Shown: positions 24,931 to 34,865, counted from the first letter of the stretch. The stretch: 64,000 nt of DNA from Aphrocallistes beatrix (GCA_963281255.1 OY725503.1:496001-560000), one strand, 5' to 3'. Program-made: numbers and translations. The notes: a model not told the origin generated them from the sequence alone.

Positions 24931-26057
24931 ATACATTCATATAACGGATATGTACTGTCTGTCGAAAACCAGAATTTGATCGTTTCAGAATTGAAATGAA
25001 ATGAGATACACAATGTTAATTGATCCACTGACAAATTGTCGGTTGTTGTTATTATTATTGTTTGTTTGTTTGTTTTATGAATTCTATTTATAGTTTAATA
25101 TGCAAAGTTCCAATATATTTACAAATTAAACGAGAATACGGAATTCATTCAAAAAAGCAATTATCTGTATTATTACAAAACTATGTATAGCATAATCCAC
25201 TGTACATAACAAATCAATAATATCAAATAGGTCAAGAACGTGACTGCTAATTATAAGTCACATTGAACTAAAAATAGAACAGTACTGAGGTAATGAGAAA
25301 CTCAAAATGTTAATAACCCAGGGCAAATACGGGTTTTATTATTATTATTAATATACTAGTAGTGAGTGAGTAAAACTAAATCTAAAATGGAGGAAAAAAT
25401 AAAGTAGCAAGTAAACGGTTGGCAAAAAAAAATACGTACAACTTTTTTTTTTGCTAGTTCTGGAATCCCTGTTGGCAAGTCGTAAAGAGACAAAAATTTG
25501 TAGGTAGGTGTCAAATGATGAATCTAGGATTAATTTCGAAAATCTGAGCTAAATTTTCACACCACTGCAAAAAAAATGGAAAATAATTTTTCACATTTTC
25601 TATACAATACCATGTACGGCTTCACTCTCACAATATAATTCATTGTATGACACTATTGTATGCTGTCAATGTTATGAATGCTATATAGCGATAACTTATA
25701 TAGATGTCTCAATTATATTAGTGAATGGCAGTAAAAAAGGATATGTGTATATTTCCACACCTTTATATACATATTTTCACACGATTTGACGAATTTTGAA
25801 AATTGTGGTAGTGACTAGCTTCCAACGGTTGACATTGGGTTTTCAGGGGTGTAGATTTCGAATATAATATTTTTCAGATCGATGTGATAAATTATTTGTT
25901 AACATTTGTTTACAATATATACATAAAGTAAACAAATAACAAAATAGGCTAGAGAATAGCTTCCAACGGTTGACATGGGGTTTTCAGGGGTGTAGATTTA
26001 GAATATAATATTTTCGGATCCATATGAGAAATATTTCGTTATCCTTTATTTACAATA

Positions 26058-26487
26058 CAGTGGAACCTGTATATAACGGCCACCCAAGGGACTGGACAAA
26101 ATTGGCCGTTATACACAGGTGACCGTTATATACAGGTATTGTCCTAATCCCCAAAAGGTATCAACGTAGTGCAATAAATATCAAGTTTTTAGAAAGCCAT
26201 TTCTTTAAGTAATTACATGAAACTTGTTTATCGTTCGTAACAGGGCCTGTAATAAACACATATAAAGGTGATGGCCTTTATAGACAGGTGACCGTTATAG
26301 ACAGGTAGTGGCCGTTATACACAGTTTTAAGGTCAGTAAGGGACTACAAATGGGTGACCGCTGGTCGCGTTGAGCAGGTGACCGCTATAGACAGGTTCAA
26401 TATTATGGAATTGACGGGACTGTTCATTGGTGACCGCTATAGACAGGTGACCGTTATATAGAGTGGCCGTTATAGCAGGTTCGACTG
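26058..26487. mobile_element. Tigger/pogo-like miniature element, family D (CAGTGGAACCTGTATATAACGG)
   Basis: A 430-bp TA-flanked element begins cagtggaacctgtatataac and ends ggccgttatagcaggttcga plus ctg. The words 'gaccgttatatacaggt' and 'gaccgctatagacaggt' recur about six times inside in both orientations. No transposase reading frame remains. Confidence 0.85.
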
Positions 26488-26611
26488 TATTTATATAATG
26501 GAAAAAAAATCCCAAAATAGGTCAGATTGAATAGGGCGACTCTGCGGACACAAAGTGTCAGCATGCCGCGCAGCGCAAGCAAGCGAAGCGCGCTTATAAA
26601 GGATAAGAGGC

Positions 26612-26803
26612 GTGGCATGCTCAGAGTTGAGTGACCTTCACCATGATAATGCTGCAGTTCACACCTGTAAGCTTACAACTGCTGAAATTCAAAACAGTGA
26701 TGAAGAAGTTATCGATGCCGTAAATAGGTTTTTTTACACTCAACCAGACTTTCTTCCACAGTTGATAAGAAAACTGCGTAAAACATTGGGAAAAGTGCAT
26801 TGA
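26612..26803 (+). pseudogene. Mariner-type transposase relic (C-terminal part, internally deleted)
   Basis: The reading frame contains LHHDNAAVHT, the second catalytic-Asp block of Tc1/mariner transposases. It jumps directly to the C-terminal region SDEEVIDAVNRFF and LPQLIRKLRKTLGK, so the part with the third catalytic residue is missing. Just upstream, 'gcgcaagcaagcgaagcgcgc' (26571-26591) recurs inverted at about 29584-29604. This is a non-functional DNA transposon remnant. Confidence 0.65.
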
Positions 26804-27620
26804 TCTCGAAATAAAGTGCAACTACTTGATGTAATTATAGTTTTTGAGAGTGAGGCTAAATACTTATTGAATTCCCCTCGAATGCTATGTCTGTACGTAC
26901 CTATTTTCACACCCTTTTTCACAATTTTTTTAAGCCAAAACTTCAACAGCTCATATTGGGTATTTTAATGTGGAGATTTCGATTTTCGCACTTTGAAACA
27001 AATAATGTAGATACGTAGTTCATGAGTTTCTGTAAATACATTTGATCTGATTGTAAGATCCAATGCACGACCTATATTCATTTGACTATTTGCTCTATGA
27101 ATATTATGCTCTAAAATTAGATCGGGATCTTGGGTCACTGGGCTAGACATATAGTGTGAAATAACTTCCATCACATTTTTTTCCAAAATTAGCACTTCGA
27201 AAGCAATGTCTCTTGCAAGTTCGCAATACGCTCAACACCGATAACTCTTTAATATAAATACCGTTATTAAGAACCGTTGAAATCAAGTCTACTTTATCAA
27301 CACAATTAAGTACAAAATCAAATAAACATTCGTTTTATTCGAATGACATTTCAGATTTTTTCGCTCAAGTTCACACTCAAATACTGTGAAATGTGAAATT
27401 TTAGAAAAAAAGTCAAGATAATATCAGTTCTTCGGATGTATTCCTTGTTACCGTAGTACGTAAATATGAGAAATTGTTTCTAAAAGGATTTCAATTTCTC
27501 GTTAGTTTGTAACGCAATATTTGGGACATTTCACTCAAAATTAATTTAATTGGAAATAAAAAAACAAACTAAATTATACACTTAAATACACACTAAACCA
27601 AAATTAAAATAAAACTAAAA

Positions 27621-28130
27621 TTAAAATGAAGATAATGTGGGAGGGCCGAAATAAGAGTGGGAGGAGGAGTGGGAGGAGGAAGAGTGAGAGGAGGAGGAGT
27701 GGGAGGAGGAGGAGTGGGAGGAGGAGGAGTGGGAGGAGGAAGAGTGGGAGGAGGAAGAGTGAGAGAAGGAGGAAGAGTGGGATGAGGAGGAAAGGATTGA
27801 AGGGGTGGAGATGGTGAAGAAAGAGGGTTGAGATGGTGGGAAGGGCGAATAAATGGAGGGTGGAGGGGGAGAAGATAGGGGATAGAAGGAGGAGGGTTGA
27901 GAGGGTGGCGATGCTGGAGAGGATTGGGAGGGTGGAGAGGGTGGTGGTGATGGATGTTCCATTAAGCATTCGATTAGCCCTTCCTTCTTTAACTTACGAG
28001 GGTCCATGAATGAAATATTGGTTGACCACCATGCTGGCTTTAATTCTTGCTTCCAGCAAGCCTTGGCCCTCCATTGGTCTTTGGTGACGAACCAACGTAA
28101 TATTTGTCTCAAAGTTTCAACTGTATCCAT
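27621..28130 (-). CDS. NRF1-like module protein, unit 1 (type alpha, Ser-rich tail)
   Basis: The 169-residue frame starts MDTVETLRQILRWFV. The module continues through ACWKQELKPAWWSTNISF (Ser replaces the Pro of WWP) and MDPRKLKKEGLIECL. A Pro/Ser tail of about 110 residues follows, ending in repeats of HSSSS encoded by an AGGAGG-type simple repeat. A copy of the M6PR upstream region lies 100 bases before the start (28231-28338). Whether it is translated is unknown. The fold and any DNA binding are inferred from resemblance to NRF1 only. Confidence 0.5.
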   Translation of the reverse strand: MDTVETLRQILRWFVTKDQWRAKACWKQELKPAWWSTNISFMDPRKLKKEGLIECLMEHPSPPPSPPSQSSPASPPSQPSSFYPLSSPPPPSIYSPFPPSQPSFFTISTPSILSSSSHSSSFSHSSSSHSSSSHSSSSHSSSSHSSSSHSSSSHSSSHSYFGPPTLSSF

Positions 28131-28521
28131 TTTTCTGATTTTGATTTCAAATCGTTTGCATCTATAGCTGACTAAGCCTATTACAAAATACTTAACGACG
28201 AATAACTCTCCAAGACGAAATCCATAACGACTGTTCTGTTATACGTATATGTAATGCTAATGGAATTAGATTAGGAATGTTAGATGGGAGAAATGGAATT
28301 CGTTATTAGAGCCAAGTACGAATTAAATCATTTATGAAGGAATGAAGAATGGAAATTGTAATCATATGCCCACACTCAAACAGACAGCTGTTTTATCATA
28401 ATAAGCTAATACTATGCGTCCAAGCTACAAGATCTGCATAAAGAATTCTCAGAGAGATTTCGATCTTCTGAAAGTCGATATGTCCGTCGTTTCTAGGCTC
28501 AACACCCATAACTCTTTAATG

Positions 28522-29572
28522 CAAGGGTGCTCGGTGGCCCGCGAGATCATTCGCTGTGGCCCGCCGATAATTCGCCTGTTTTCATTATTCATCTACATGT
28601 ATATACAGTAGATTGACGTGCTTCAATTGCCAGATAATAATTGTTTTCACCATATAGAAATAATTATTGATACTCACAAATGCATCAATGTCCCTAGTAT
28701 GAATGCAGTATCTGGTAACTATAGTTTGTATTTACGAATTCTATCAATTATTGCGTCATCACTCTCAATGGCGTAGCAACATCGTTATGTGATGTAGGGG
28801 CGATGACGAGAGAGGAAAAAAATTAGGTTGTCCACCCCCTAGGGAAATTTAGGTAGTATCTAGTACGTCTGTGCCTAGAATAAGTTAGTGAAAAGCAACT
28901 TTCCAGTCCTCAAATTCTAGGAAAAATTGGCCCTCATATTTGCCTCGAACACTGTAAATTTGTAGAAGTGTAAGATGTTTATGTCAGTAGATATTGAGAA
29001 CCATTTGGATCAGATTTTTTGGTGATGTGAAAAAAAGGGTGATTTTGCAAAATGTACCTAATTTGATCTTGTGAAATATAAGTAATAACTTTCTCTCGTT
29101 TCTGAAAATGAATTCAATGGATTTATGAAATATTTCCATGGTGAATAAAAGGTAACTGGTGCTAAATCGTCTTGGAACATCGATTATGAAGATACGTACA
29201 AGTATTTTTTACAGAAGCAGTGACTTTGATTTTCGATTTTCGCTGCATGCTAGGACACATCTTTTCCCCATAAAAATCGCCATACAAAACATAGTTCCAG
29301 GTCTTTGACTGGAAAAATCTTTTAAAATTATTGAGAATATCCGAATTACAATCTCTAAAGACCATAATAGCTAAGATTGTTTGAGTGCAAGAAATTTTTA
29401 CCTAATGAAGTATGTCAAAGAACTTATGAGCCACCCTACCCTTGTATGAGGTCAAAGAGTATAGCTTGAAAATTGATTAAACTAAAGCCAGAGGCGATCT
29501 ATGATTTGTGGCCCGTAAAGCGGAGCCTAATTTTTGAAGTGGCCCGTAGATTTAAAAGTTTGAGCACCCCTG
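28522..29572. mobile_element. Non-autonomous hAT element (1051 bp) inserted in the array
   Basis: The left end caagggtgctcggtggcccg and right end gtttgagcacccctg are inverted. The flanks ctttaatg and ctttaata form an 8-bp target duplication with one difference. The paralogous position at about 27245-27255 in the first array unit shows the uninterrupted site (ataactctttaatataaata). No transposase is recognisable inside. Confidence 0.85.
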
Positions 29573-29913
29573 CTTTAATATATGCAAGCGCGCTTCGCTT
29601 GCTTGCGCTTTGCGGTGAAAGGATAATAGTCAGGATTCCGTTATTAAGAACCGTTGAAATCAAGTCTACTTTATCAACACAATTAAGTACAAAATCAAAT
29701 AAACATTCGTCAGTTCTTCGGATGTATTATTTGTTACCGTAGTACGTAAATATGAGAAATTGTTTCTAAAAGGATTTCAATTTCTCGTTAGTTTGTAAAG
29801 TAATATTTGGGACATTTCACTCAAAATTAATTTAATTGGAAATAACAAATTAAAATACAACTAAATTCCACACTAAAATACAACTAAATCACAAACTAAA
29901 ATGTAAACCAAAA

Positions 29914-30399
29914 TTATAATTCAAAAAACTCTTTTCGGTGGTGGAGAGGACGGGCAGGGCGAGAAAAGACAGGGTGGAGAGGAAAATAGAGAGGAAGAAA
30001 GAGATGAATATAGAGAGGAAGGTAGAGAGGGTAGAGAGGATAGAGAGGAGGTAGAGAGGGTAGAGAGGATGGGCAGGCCGAAAAAAGAGAGGGTGAGGGG
30101 GGAGATGTAAGATGGTATAGTGAGGAGGGTGGAGGAGGAATATCGGGAGGGGGTGCAGGGATGTTATAAATTTTCGCCTGCTCTATTAGAACTTTCAAGT
30201 CCTGCTTGGATAACTTCATCGGGTCGATGTACCGGATCCCATCTGGCCACCATGCTGGCTTCGCTTGCTGGTACGCAGCTCGACCTCTTCCCTGGTATTT
30301 GGCCACCAGTTGGCGAACGTTCTGCCGTAGAGCTTCAATTGTCTGACAGTCTGCCATTTCTGATTTTGATTCCAAATCGTTTGTATCTATAGCTGACAA
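29914..30399 (-). CDS. NRF1-like module protein, unit 2 (type beta, Pro-rich tail)
   Basis: The 161-residue frame begins MSAIDTNDLESKSEMADC. The cleanest module of the array follows: LRQLVAKYQGRGRAAY, then AKPAWWPDGIRYIDPMKL, then SKQDLKVLIEQAKI. A Pro-rich linker (IPAPPPDIPPPPSS) leads into a repetitive Leu/Pro/Tyr tail derived from a simple-sequence tract. The second Met (MADC) marks where most sister units start. A copy of the M6PR upstream region lies at 30456-30562, just before the ORF. Expression is not shown by the sequence. Confidence 0.5.
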   Translation of the reverse strand: MSAIDTNDLESKSEMADCQTIEALRQNVRQLVAKYQGRGRAAYQQAKPAWWPDGIRYIDPMKLSKQDLKVLIEQAKIYNIPAPPPDIPPPPSSLYHLTSPPSPSLFSACPSSLPSLPPLYPLYPLYLPLYIHLFLPLYFPLHPVFSRPARPLHHRKEFFEL

Positions 30400-30559
30400 A
30401 GCCTATTACGAAATCCTTAACGACGAATAACTCTCCAAGACGAAATCCCTAACGACTGTTCTGTTGTACGTATATGTAATGCTAATGGAATTAGTTAGGA
30501 ATGTTAGATGGGAGAAATGGAATTCGTTATTGGAGCCAAGTACGAATTAAACCGAGTCA

Positions 30560-30714
30560 TACTATAGCCCTTTCCCTCTCCTGGTATTTCGCCACATATG
30601 TGGTTCGGCCACCACGATGGCTTTAGTCCTGGATTCCAGCAGGCCTTTACTCTCCCTGATCTTGGGAGACGATTCCGCTTAATTTCTGCCATAATGTTTC
30701 CACTGTTTCCATTC
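30560..30714 (-). pseudogene. NRF1-like module, unit 2b (broken)
   Basis: The frame starts METVETLWQKLSGIVSQDQG, almost the same as the unit at 33042-33356. It then loses frame before the ACWNPGLKPSWWPNH segment and ends within a cut-down copy of another module (CGEIPGEGKG is a shifted VAKYQERERA). It is a chimeric or recombined remnant. Confidence 0.55.
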
Positions 30715-31113
30715 GTGATTTCGATTTCAAATCGTTTGTATTCGTAGCTTTCTGTACAGATAACTATCCATGCGAATGCTAATGATTTTTTTCACACTTA
30801 ACAAGACAAGAATTAATGACACCAAGAGAAGGTAGAGAGGATGGAGATGGTGGGGGAGGAATGTCGGGAGGGGGGTGTAGGGATGCTATTAATTCTGGCA
30901 TGTTGGAGCTGATTTTTGGCATGTGGGAGTCTTTTGGCTATGGCTCCACTAAGTTCTGAGCTCAGAGCAAAATGTCGACTCATCATGGAATTATGACGTC
31001 ATTGTCACATTTTATACATTTTAAAGTCATTATAGGAGATAGAAGGCTGAAATGTTAATAGATTATGTAGATTAACATACCTCACATATGATGCAACTAA
31101 CATTAAAAATAGA

Positions 31114-31479
31114 TTATTCATCTCTCATCATAGCGACACCTTGTCTGAAGTGAGAGACGTAGGGGTTTACTTCATGCAGCAAGTTCTGCAGTAGTCTCAG
31201 CTCGGGGAGACTCGCATCTCCAAGGTGCCGCTGGCGATTCTCCAGCTCTCCTTCAGGAGTACCATCATGGATGTAAATTTGTGCAAATGAAGGAGTTTCT
31301 CCTACTCGAGGAGTCAGCTGCCCACTGTAATGATGCACAACACCATGGATACGGAATGTGTACACTTCGCGCCTACCGCTCGCTAACTCTTTATCGAGAT
31401 TAACGCCGAGTGAAGCGAAATGCCCATGGTGGTATCTGCAGTACCTGTGAATATGATATTCAGTGCAATGTGGGACCAT
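31114..31479 (-). pseudogene. Helitron replicase fragment (N-terminal Helitron-like domain)
   Basis: The 121-residue frame resembles the conserved region upstream of the Rep domain in animal Helitrons: FRIHGVVHHYSGQLTPR, then FAQIYIHDGTPEGELENR and LLQNLLHEVNPYVSHFRQG. Neither Rep nor helicase motifs lie nearby, so it is an isolated fragment inserted between array units 2 and 3. Confidence 0.65.
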
Positions 31480-31929
31480 TCTGGCAGTTTAAAACGTGTC
31501 CCGTATTTTAGTCAAAACCCGGAATATCTCGCCGCTGTCCCGTCCCGTCCCGGATTTTAGTAACAATCCAATTTAGTATAAAATAAAATAAACATTCGTT
31601 TTGTTCGAATGACATTCCGAGTTTTTCGTTATCTCACAAGTTCACACTAAAATACTGAAATGTGAAATTTTAGAAAAAAAGTCAAGATAATGTCAGTTCT
31701 TCGGATGTATTATTTGTTACCGTAGTACGCAAATATGAGAAATTGTTTCTAAAAGGATTTCAATTTCTCGTTAGTTCGTAACGCATTATTTGGGACATTT
31801 CACTCAAAATTAATTTAAAGGAAATAATCACAAATTAAAATAAAACTAAATTACACACTTAAATACAACTAAAATTAAAATTTTAAAAAACAGTTTAGGC
31901 GGAGAAGAGGGTGGAGAGGTCGAAGAAAG

Positions 31930-32115
31930 AGTAATAGATGGTGGATATTAGCTGCAAATCGGCGGTGCTTCATCGGGTCTTTAAATTCTAGCTGTTTCGG
32001 CCACCAGGATGGTTTCTGCATATAGTAGCCCGCTCTCTCCCCTGGCACCTCGCCACATATTTTCGAATCTGTAGTCTCAGCATCTCTGCAGTCTGTGATT
32101 CTACCTTTTGTTATT
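31930..32115 (-). pseudogene. NRF1-like module, unit 3 (type gamma, broken)
   Basis: The sequence reads ESQTAEMLRLQIRKYVARCQ. After GRERA it is out of frame with MQKPSWWPKQLEFKDPMK because bases are missing relative to the sister copy at 33290-33583. It has the full M6PR-like upstream flank (32206-32540) and the shared 3' flank (31585-31880). Confidence 0.6.
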
Positions 32116-32523
32116 TTGATGCCAAATCGTTTGCATCTATAGCTGACTAAGCCTATTACTAAATACCTAACGACGAATAACTCTCCAAGACGAAATCCAT
32201 AACGACTGTTCTGTTATACGTATATGTAATGCTAATGGAATTAGATTAGGAATGTTAGATATGGGAGAAATGGAATTCGTTATTGGAGCCAAGTACGAAT
32301 TAAACCGAGTCATACTCTTATGAACAAACAGAATTATGCATAGCTCGTTCGATTCAGAGTAAAGAATGGATCAATAGTTAAAACTGCTAATAGACCTGTT
32401 TCTAACAGAACGTCACAATTACATTTTTACTTTAATTATCCTCAGCATTCAGAGTAGTTTATATGCAAAAGATCATTCATCATCCTCTTAACACATCCGA
32501 TTCTATTACTCACATTATCTAAC

Positions 32524-32763
32524 TTAAATGAAGTTCTTTGGAGAGGGAAAGGAAGAGAAGATGGAGAGGGAAAGGAAGAGAAGGTGGAGAGATGTTAGGA
32601 GAGGAGCTGGGATATGAGGTGGTGGAGCAGGAATTTCGCTAATGAAAGCCTCTTTTACGCAAGTCATCAATTCCTCTTTTGATAGCTTCAAAGGATCAGC
32701 GAATTTCATGTGGCTAGACCACCATGAAGGTATGTCTGTTTGGTTAACGCCTTTTTGATGCAT
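32524..32763 (-). pseudogene. NRF1-like module, unit 4 (type delta, 5' part lost)
   Basis: Only the second half of the module is in frame (DIPSWWSSHMKFADPLKL, then SKEELMTCVKEAFI). A Pro-rich stretch and a Leu/Ser tail follow. The start overlaps the end of unit 5. Confidence 0.5.
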
Positions 32764-32921
32764 GTCATTAACTCTTCTTTTGTAAGTTTCATTGAGTCAA
32801 TGAATGCTACGTGGCTTGGCCACCATGACGGCTTGAATGCGTTGTAGGAAGCCGTTTCCCTTTCCTGAAATATTGCCACATATTCAAGGAGCTGTTTGCG
32901 TAGTTGTTTGACTGTTTCCAT
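32706..32921 (-). CDS. NRF1-like module, unit 5 (type delta, intact module, short)
   Basis: The 71-residue frame contains one complete module: METVKQLRKQLLEYVAIFQE, then AFKPSWWPSHVAFIDSMKL and TKEELMTCIKKAL. It stops soon after, inside the beginning of unit 4. There is no M6PR-like flank directly upstream. Confidence 0.4.
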   Translation of the reverse strand: METVKQLRKQLLEYVAIFQERETASYNAFKPSWWPSHVAFIDSMKLTKEELMTCIKKALTKQTYLHGGLAT

Positions 32922-32933
32922 TTGTGATTTGAT

Positions 32934-33075
32934 TTGGAAGAGAGGACTTTCCTAAGCTTTCTAGGGTCGACGAAGGGGAAATTTGCAGGCCACCAAGCTG
33001 GCCTGAGTCCTGGGTTCCAGGATGCCCTTGCCCTCTCTTGTTCATTGGCGAGGATTCGACGAGGATTTGTAGTTT
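32934..33075 (-). pseudogene. NRF1-like module, unit 6 (type alpha, frame broken near start)
   Basis: The WWP part reads ASWNPGLRPAWWPANFPFVD followed by PRKLRKVLSSKSN. The start (MEKLQILVES) is in another frame. The fusion into unit 5 occurs at the Lys-Ser-Lys-Ser junction typical of unit boundaries. Confidence 0.5.
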
Positions 33076-33356
33076 TTCCATTTGTGATTTTGATTTGGAA
33101 GAGAGGACGGATTTGGCAAATGAAGAGAAGATGGGAAGGGCGAAGAAAGACGGTAGATAGAGGAGGATGGAGAGGGTGGAGATTCCTTAATACAGGTTAT
33201 CAATCCTTCTTTCCTAAGCTTTCTAGTGTCGACGAAGGGGAAATGTGCTGGCCACCAAGCTGGCTTTAGTCCTGGATTCCAGCAGCCCTTTACTCTTCCC
33301 TGATCTTGGGAGACGATTCCGCGTAATTTCTGCCGTAATGTTTCCACTGTTTCCAT
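33042..33356 (-). CDS. NRF1-like module, unit 7 (type alpha, intact module)
   Basis: The 104-residue frame starts METVETLRQKLRGIVSQDQG and continues WNPGLKPAWWPAHFPFVDTR and KLRKEGLITCIKE. A Pro/Ser tail runs into the next unit in a shifted frame (NQNHKWKNYK is the frame-shifted reading of the following module start). Confidence 0.45.
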   Translation of the reverse strand: METVETLRQKLRGIVSQDQGRVKGCWNPGLKPAWWPAHFPFVDTRKLRKEGLITCIKESPPSPSSSIYRLSSPFPSSLHLPNPSSLPNQNHKWKNYKSSSNPRQ

Positions 33357-33583
33357 TCGTGATTTAAGGGAGGAATTAAATGAAGAGAAGGTGGAGAGGA
33401 TGGGAAGGGAGGGGGTATTTGTTTTCCAATAGCGATTTTTATTAACAGCAAATCGCCTTTCAAGTGTTTCATCGGGTCTTTAAACTCCAGATGATTCGGC
33501 CACCAGGATGGCTTCTGCATATGGTAGCAGGCCCGCTCTCTCCCCTGGCACCTCGCCACATATTTCCGAATCTGTTGTCTCAA
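33290..33583 (-). CDS. NRF1-like module, unit 8 (type gamma, intact module)
   Basis: The frame has MRQQIRKYVARCQGRERACY, then MQKPSWWPNHLEFKDPMKHL. A short helix and a Pro-rich tail follow, crossing into unit 7. The frame is open upstream of the Met through SKSQKVESQTAELL. Confidence 0.45.
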   Translation of the reverse strand: MRQQIRKYVARCQGRERACYHMQKPSWWPNHLEFKDPMKHLKGDLLLIKIAIGKQIPPPFPSSPPSLHLIPPLNHEWKQWKHYGRNYAESSPKIREE

Positions 33584-33603
33584 TAGCTCTGCAGTCTGTG
33601 ATT

Positions 33604-33930
33604 CTACCTTTTGTGATTTTGATTTCGAATCGTTTGTATTCGTAGCTTTCTGTACAGATAACTACCCATGCGAATGCTAATGAGGTTTTTTTCACACTTA
33701 TCAAGATAAGAATTAATGACACCAAGAGATGGTGGGGAGGGTTGAGAGGATGGATGTTCCTTAATACAGTCGATTAGCCCTTCCTTCTTTAGTTTGCAAG
33801 GATCAATGAATGGAATATTGGTTGGCCACCATGCTGGCATTAATTCTGGCTTCCATGAGGCCTTGGCCCTCCCTTGGTCTTTGGCGACGAACCCACGAAG
33901 TCTTTGTCTCAAAATTTCAACTGTATCCAT
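33604..33930 (-). CDS. NRF1-like module, unit 9 (type alpha, intact module)
   Basis: The 108-residue frame starts MDTVEILRQRLRGFVAKDQG, then ASWKPELMPAWWPTNIPFID and PCKLKKEGLIDCIKE. It is very close to unit 1 but keeps the WWP proline. The tail is short and non-repetitive. It lies between a palindrome (33953-34059) and unit 8. Confidence 0.45.
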   Translation of the reverse strand: MDTVEILRQRLRGFVAKDQGRAKASWKPELMPAWWPTNIPFIDPCKLKKEGLIDCIKEHPSSQPSPPSLGVINSYLDKCEKNLISIRMGSYLYRKLRIQTIRNQNHKR

Positions 33931-33952
33931 TTTTCTGATTTTGATCTCAAAT

Positions 33953-34059
33953 CGTTTGTATTTATAGCTTTCTGTACAGACAACTACAAAATGAAGAAAA
34001 AAGACCTTCTTTTTTCTTCATTTGGTAGTTGTCTGTACAGAAAGCTATAAATACAAACG
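33953..34059. repeat. 107-bp palindrome, copy 1
   Basis: Arms of about 50 bases starting cgtttgtatttatagctttc are inverted copies with one difference and almost no spacer. The left arm is the normal upstream sequence of an array unit (compare 33630-33650). The structure therefore looks like an inverted duplication of array DNA rather than a foreign insert. Confidence 0.9.
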
Positions 34060-34300
34060 AGGGAGATGCAAGATGTCTCAGAACCTTCATTTTCTCCTTG
34101 GATAATTTCATTGGATCGATGTAGCGGATCCCATCTGGCCACCATGCTGGCTTCGCTTGCTGGTACGCAGCTCTTCTTCTTCCCTGATATTTGGCCACCA
34201 GTTGCCGAAGGTTCAGCCGAAGTGCTTCAATTGTCTGTGATTCTGTCATTTCTGATTTTGATTTCAAATCGTTTGTATTTATAGCTTTCTGTACAGACAA
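33962..34300 (-). CDS. NRF1-like module, unit 10 (type beta, intact module)
   Basis: The 112-residue frame starts MSVQKAINTNDLKSKSEM. The module LRQLVAKYQGRRRAAY, QAKPAWWPDGIRYIDPMKL follows. The tail is replaced by sequence from the palindrome (FCTDNYQMKKKEG). The start region itself overlaps the second palindrome. Confidence 0.45.
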   Translation of the reverse strand: MSVQKAINTNDLKSKSEMTESQTIEALRLNLRQLVAKYQGRRRAAYQQAKPAWWPDGIRYIDPMKLSKEKMKVLRHLASPSFVFIAFCTDNYQMKKKEGLFSSFCSCLYRKL

Positions 34301-34376
34301 CTACAAAATGAAGAAAAAAGAGGGTCTTTTTTCTTCATTTTGTAGTTGTCTGTACAGAAAGCTATAAATACAAACG
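34270..34376. repeat. 107-bp palindrome, copy 2
   Basis: This has the same structure as 33953-34059, with arms starting cgtttgtatttatagctttc. It is directly followed by the same 'gagggagatgcaagatg' words. The repetition 317 bp apart shows that palindrome and module were duplicated together. Confidence 0.9.
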
Positions 34377-34611
34377 AGGGAGATGCAAGATGGTAGAGAG
34401 AGGAGGATGGAGAGGGTGGAGGAGGAATATCGGGAGGGGGTGCAGGGATGTCATAAATTTTTGCCCGCTCGATCAGGATTTTCAAGTCCTGCTTAAGTAG
34501 TTTCATCGGATCGATGTAGCGTATCTCATCTGGCCACCATGCTGGTTTCGCTTGCTGGTAAGCAGCTCGTTTCCTCCCCTGATATTTGGCCACTAGTTGG
34601 CGAAGGTTCAA
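34279..34611 (-). CDS. NRF1-like module, unit 11 (type beta, intact module)
   Basis: The 110-residue frame starts MNLRQLVAKYQGRKRAAYQQ, then AKPAWWPDEIRYIDPMKLL, a helix (KQDLKILIERAKI) and the Pro linker IPAPPPDIPPPPS. It ends in palindrome-derived sequence. A frame break lies upstream of the Met relative to unit 2. Confidence 0.45.
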   Translation of the reverse strand: MNLRQLVAKYQGRKRAAYQQAKPAWWPDEIRYIDPMKLLKQDLKILIERAKIYDIPAPPPDIPPPPSPSSSLYHLASPSFVFIAFCTDNYKMKKKDPLFSSFCSCLYRKL

Positions 34612-34865
34612 GAAGAGCTTCCATCGTCTGTGATTCTGCCATTTCTGATTTTAAAACTAAAATAAATCTAAAATTATAATGAGGAGAAGGTGGGAGGGCC
34701 GAAGTAAGAGTGGAAGAAGGAGGAAAGGGTGGAAGGGGTGGAGAGGATGGATATTCCATTAAGCATGCTATTAACCCTTCCTTCTTTAGCTTTCTAGGGT
34801 CAATGAAGGGAATATTGCTCGGCCACCATGCTGGCATTAATTCTGGCTTCCATGAAGCCTTGTTT
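34526..34865 (-). pseudogene. NRF1-like module, unit 12 (type alpha, first half deleted)
   Basis: The frame contains ASWKPELMPAWWPSNIPFID and PRKLKKEGLIACLMEYP. The LRQ...KDQGR half is missing, so the KPxWWP part lies directly behind the unit start. The C-terminal extension reads into unit 11 out of frame. Confidence 0.5.

Larger units (their letters stand above)
24931..27252. other. Gene-free, AT-rich region between M6PR and the module array
   Basis: No host gene is seen. A phrase 'cttccaacggttgacat.gggttttcaggggtgtagattt' occurs twice (about 25818-25868 and 25953-26002) and once inverted at about 36500-36545. A block at about 25265-25360 is related to 37150-37243. Two DNA-transposon remnants are listed separately. 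Confidence 0.6.

Noticed and set aside
28522-29572. Host gene inside the 1-kb insert
   Set aside because: Ends and target duplication identify a non-autonomous hAT element. The 67-89 codon ORFs inside resemble nothing.
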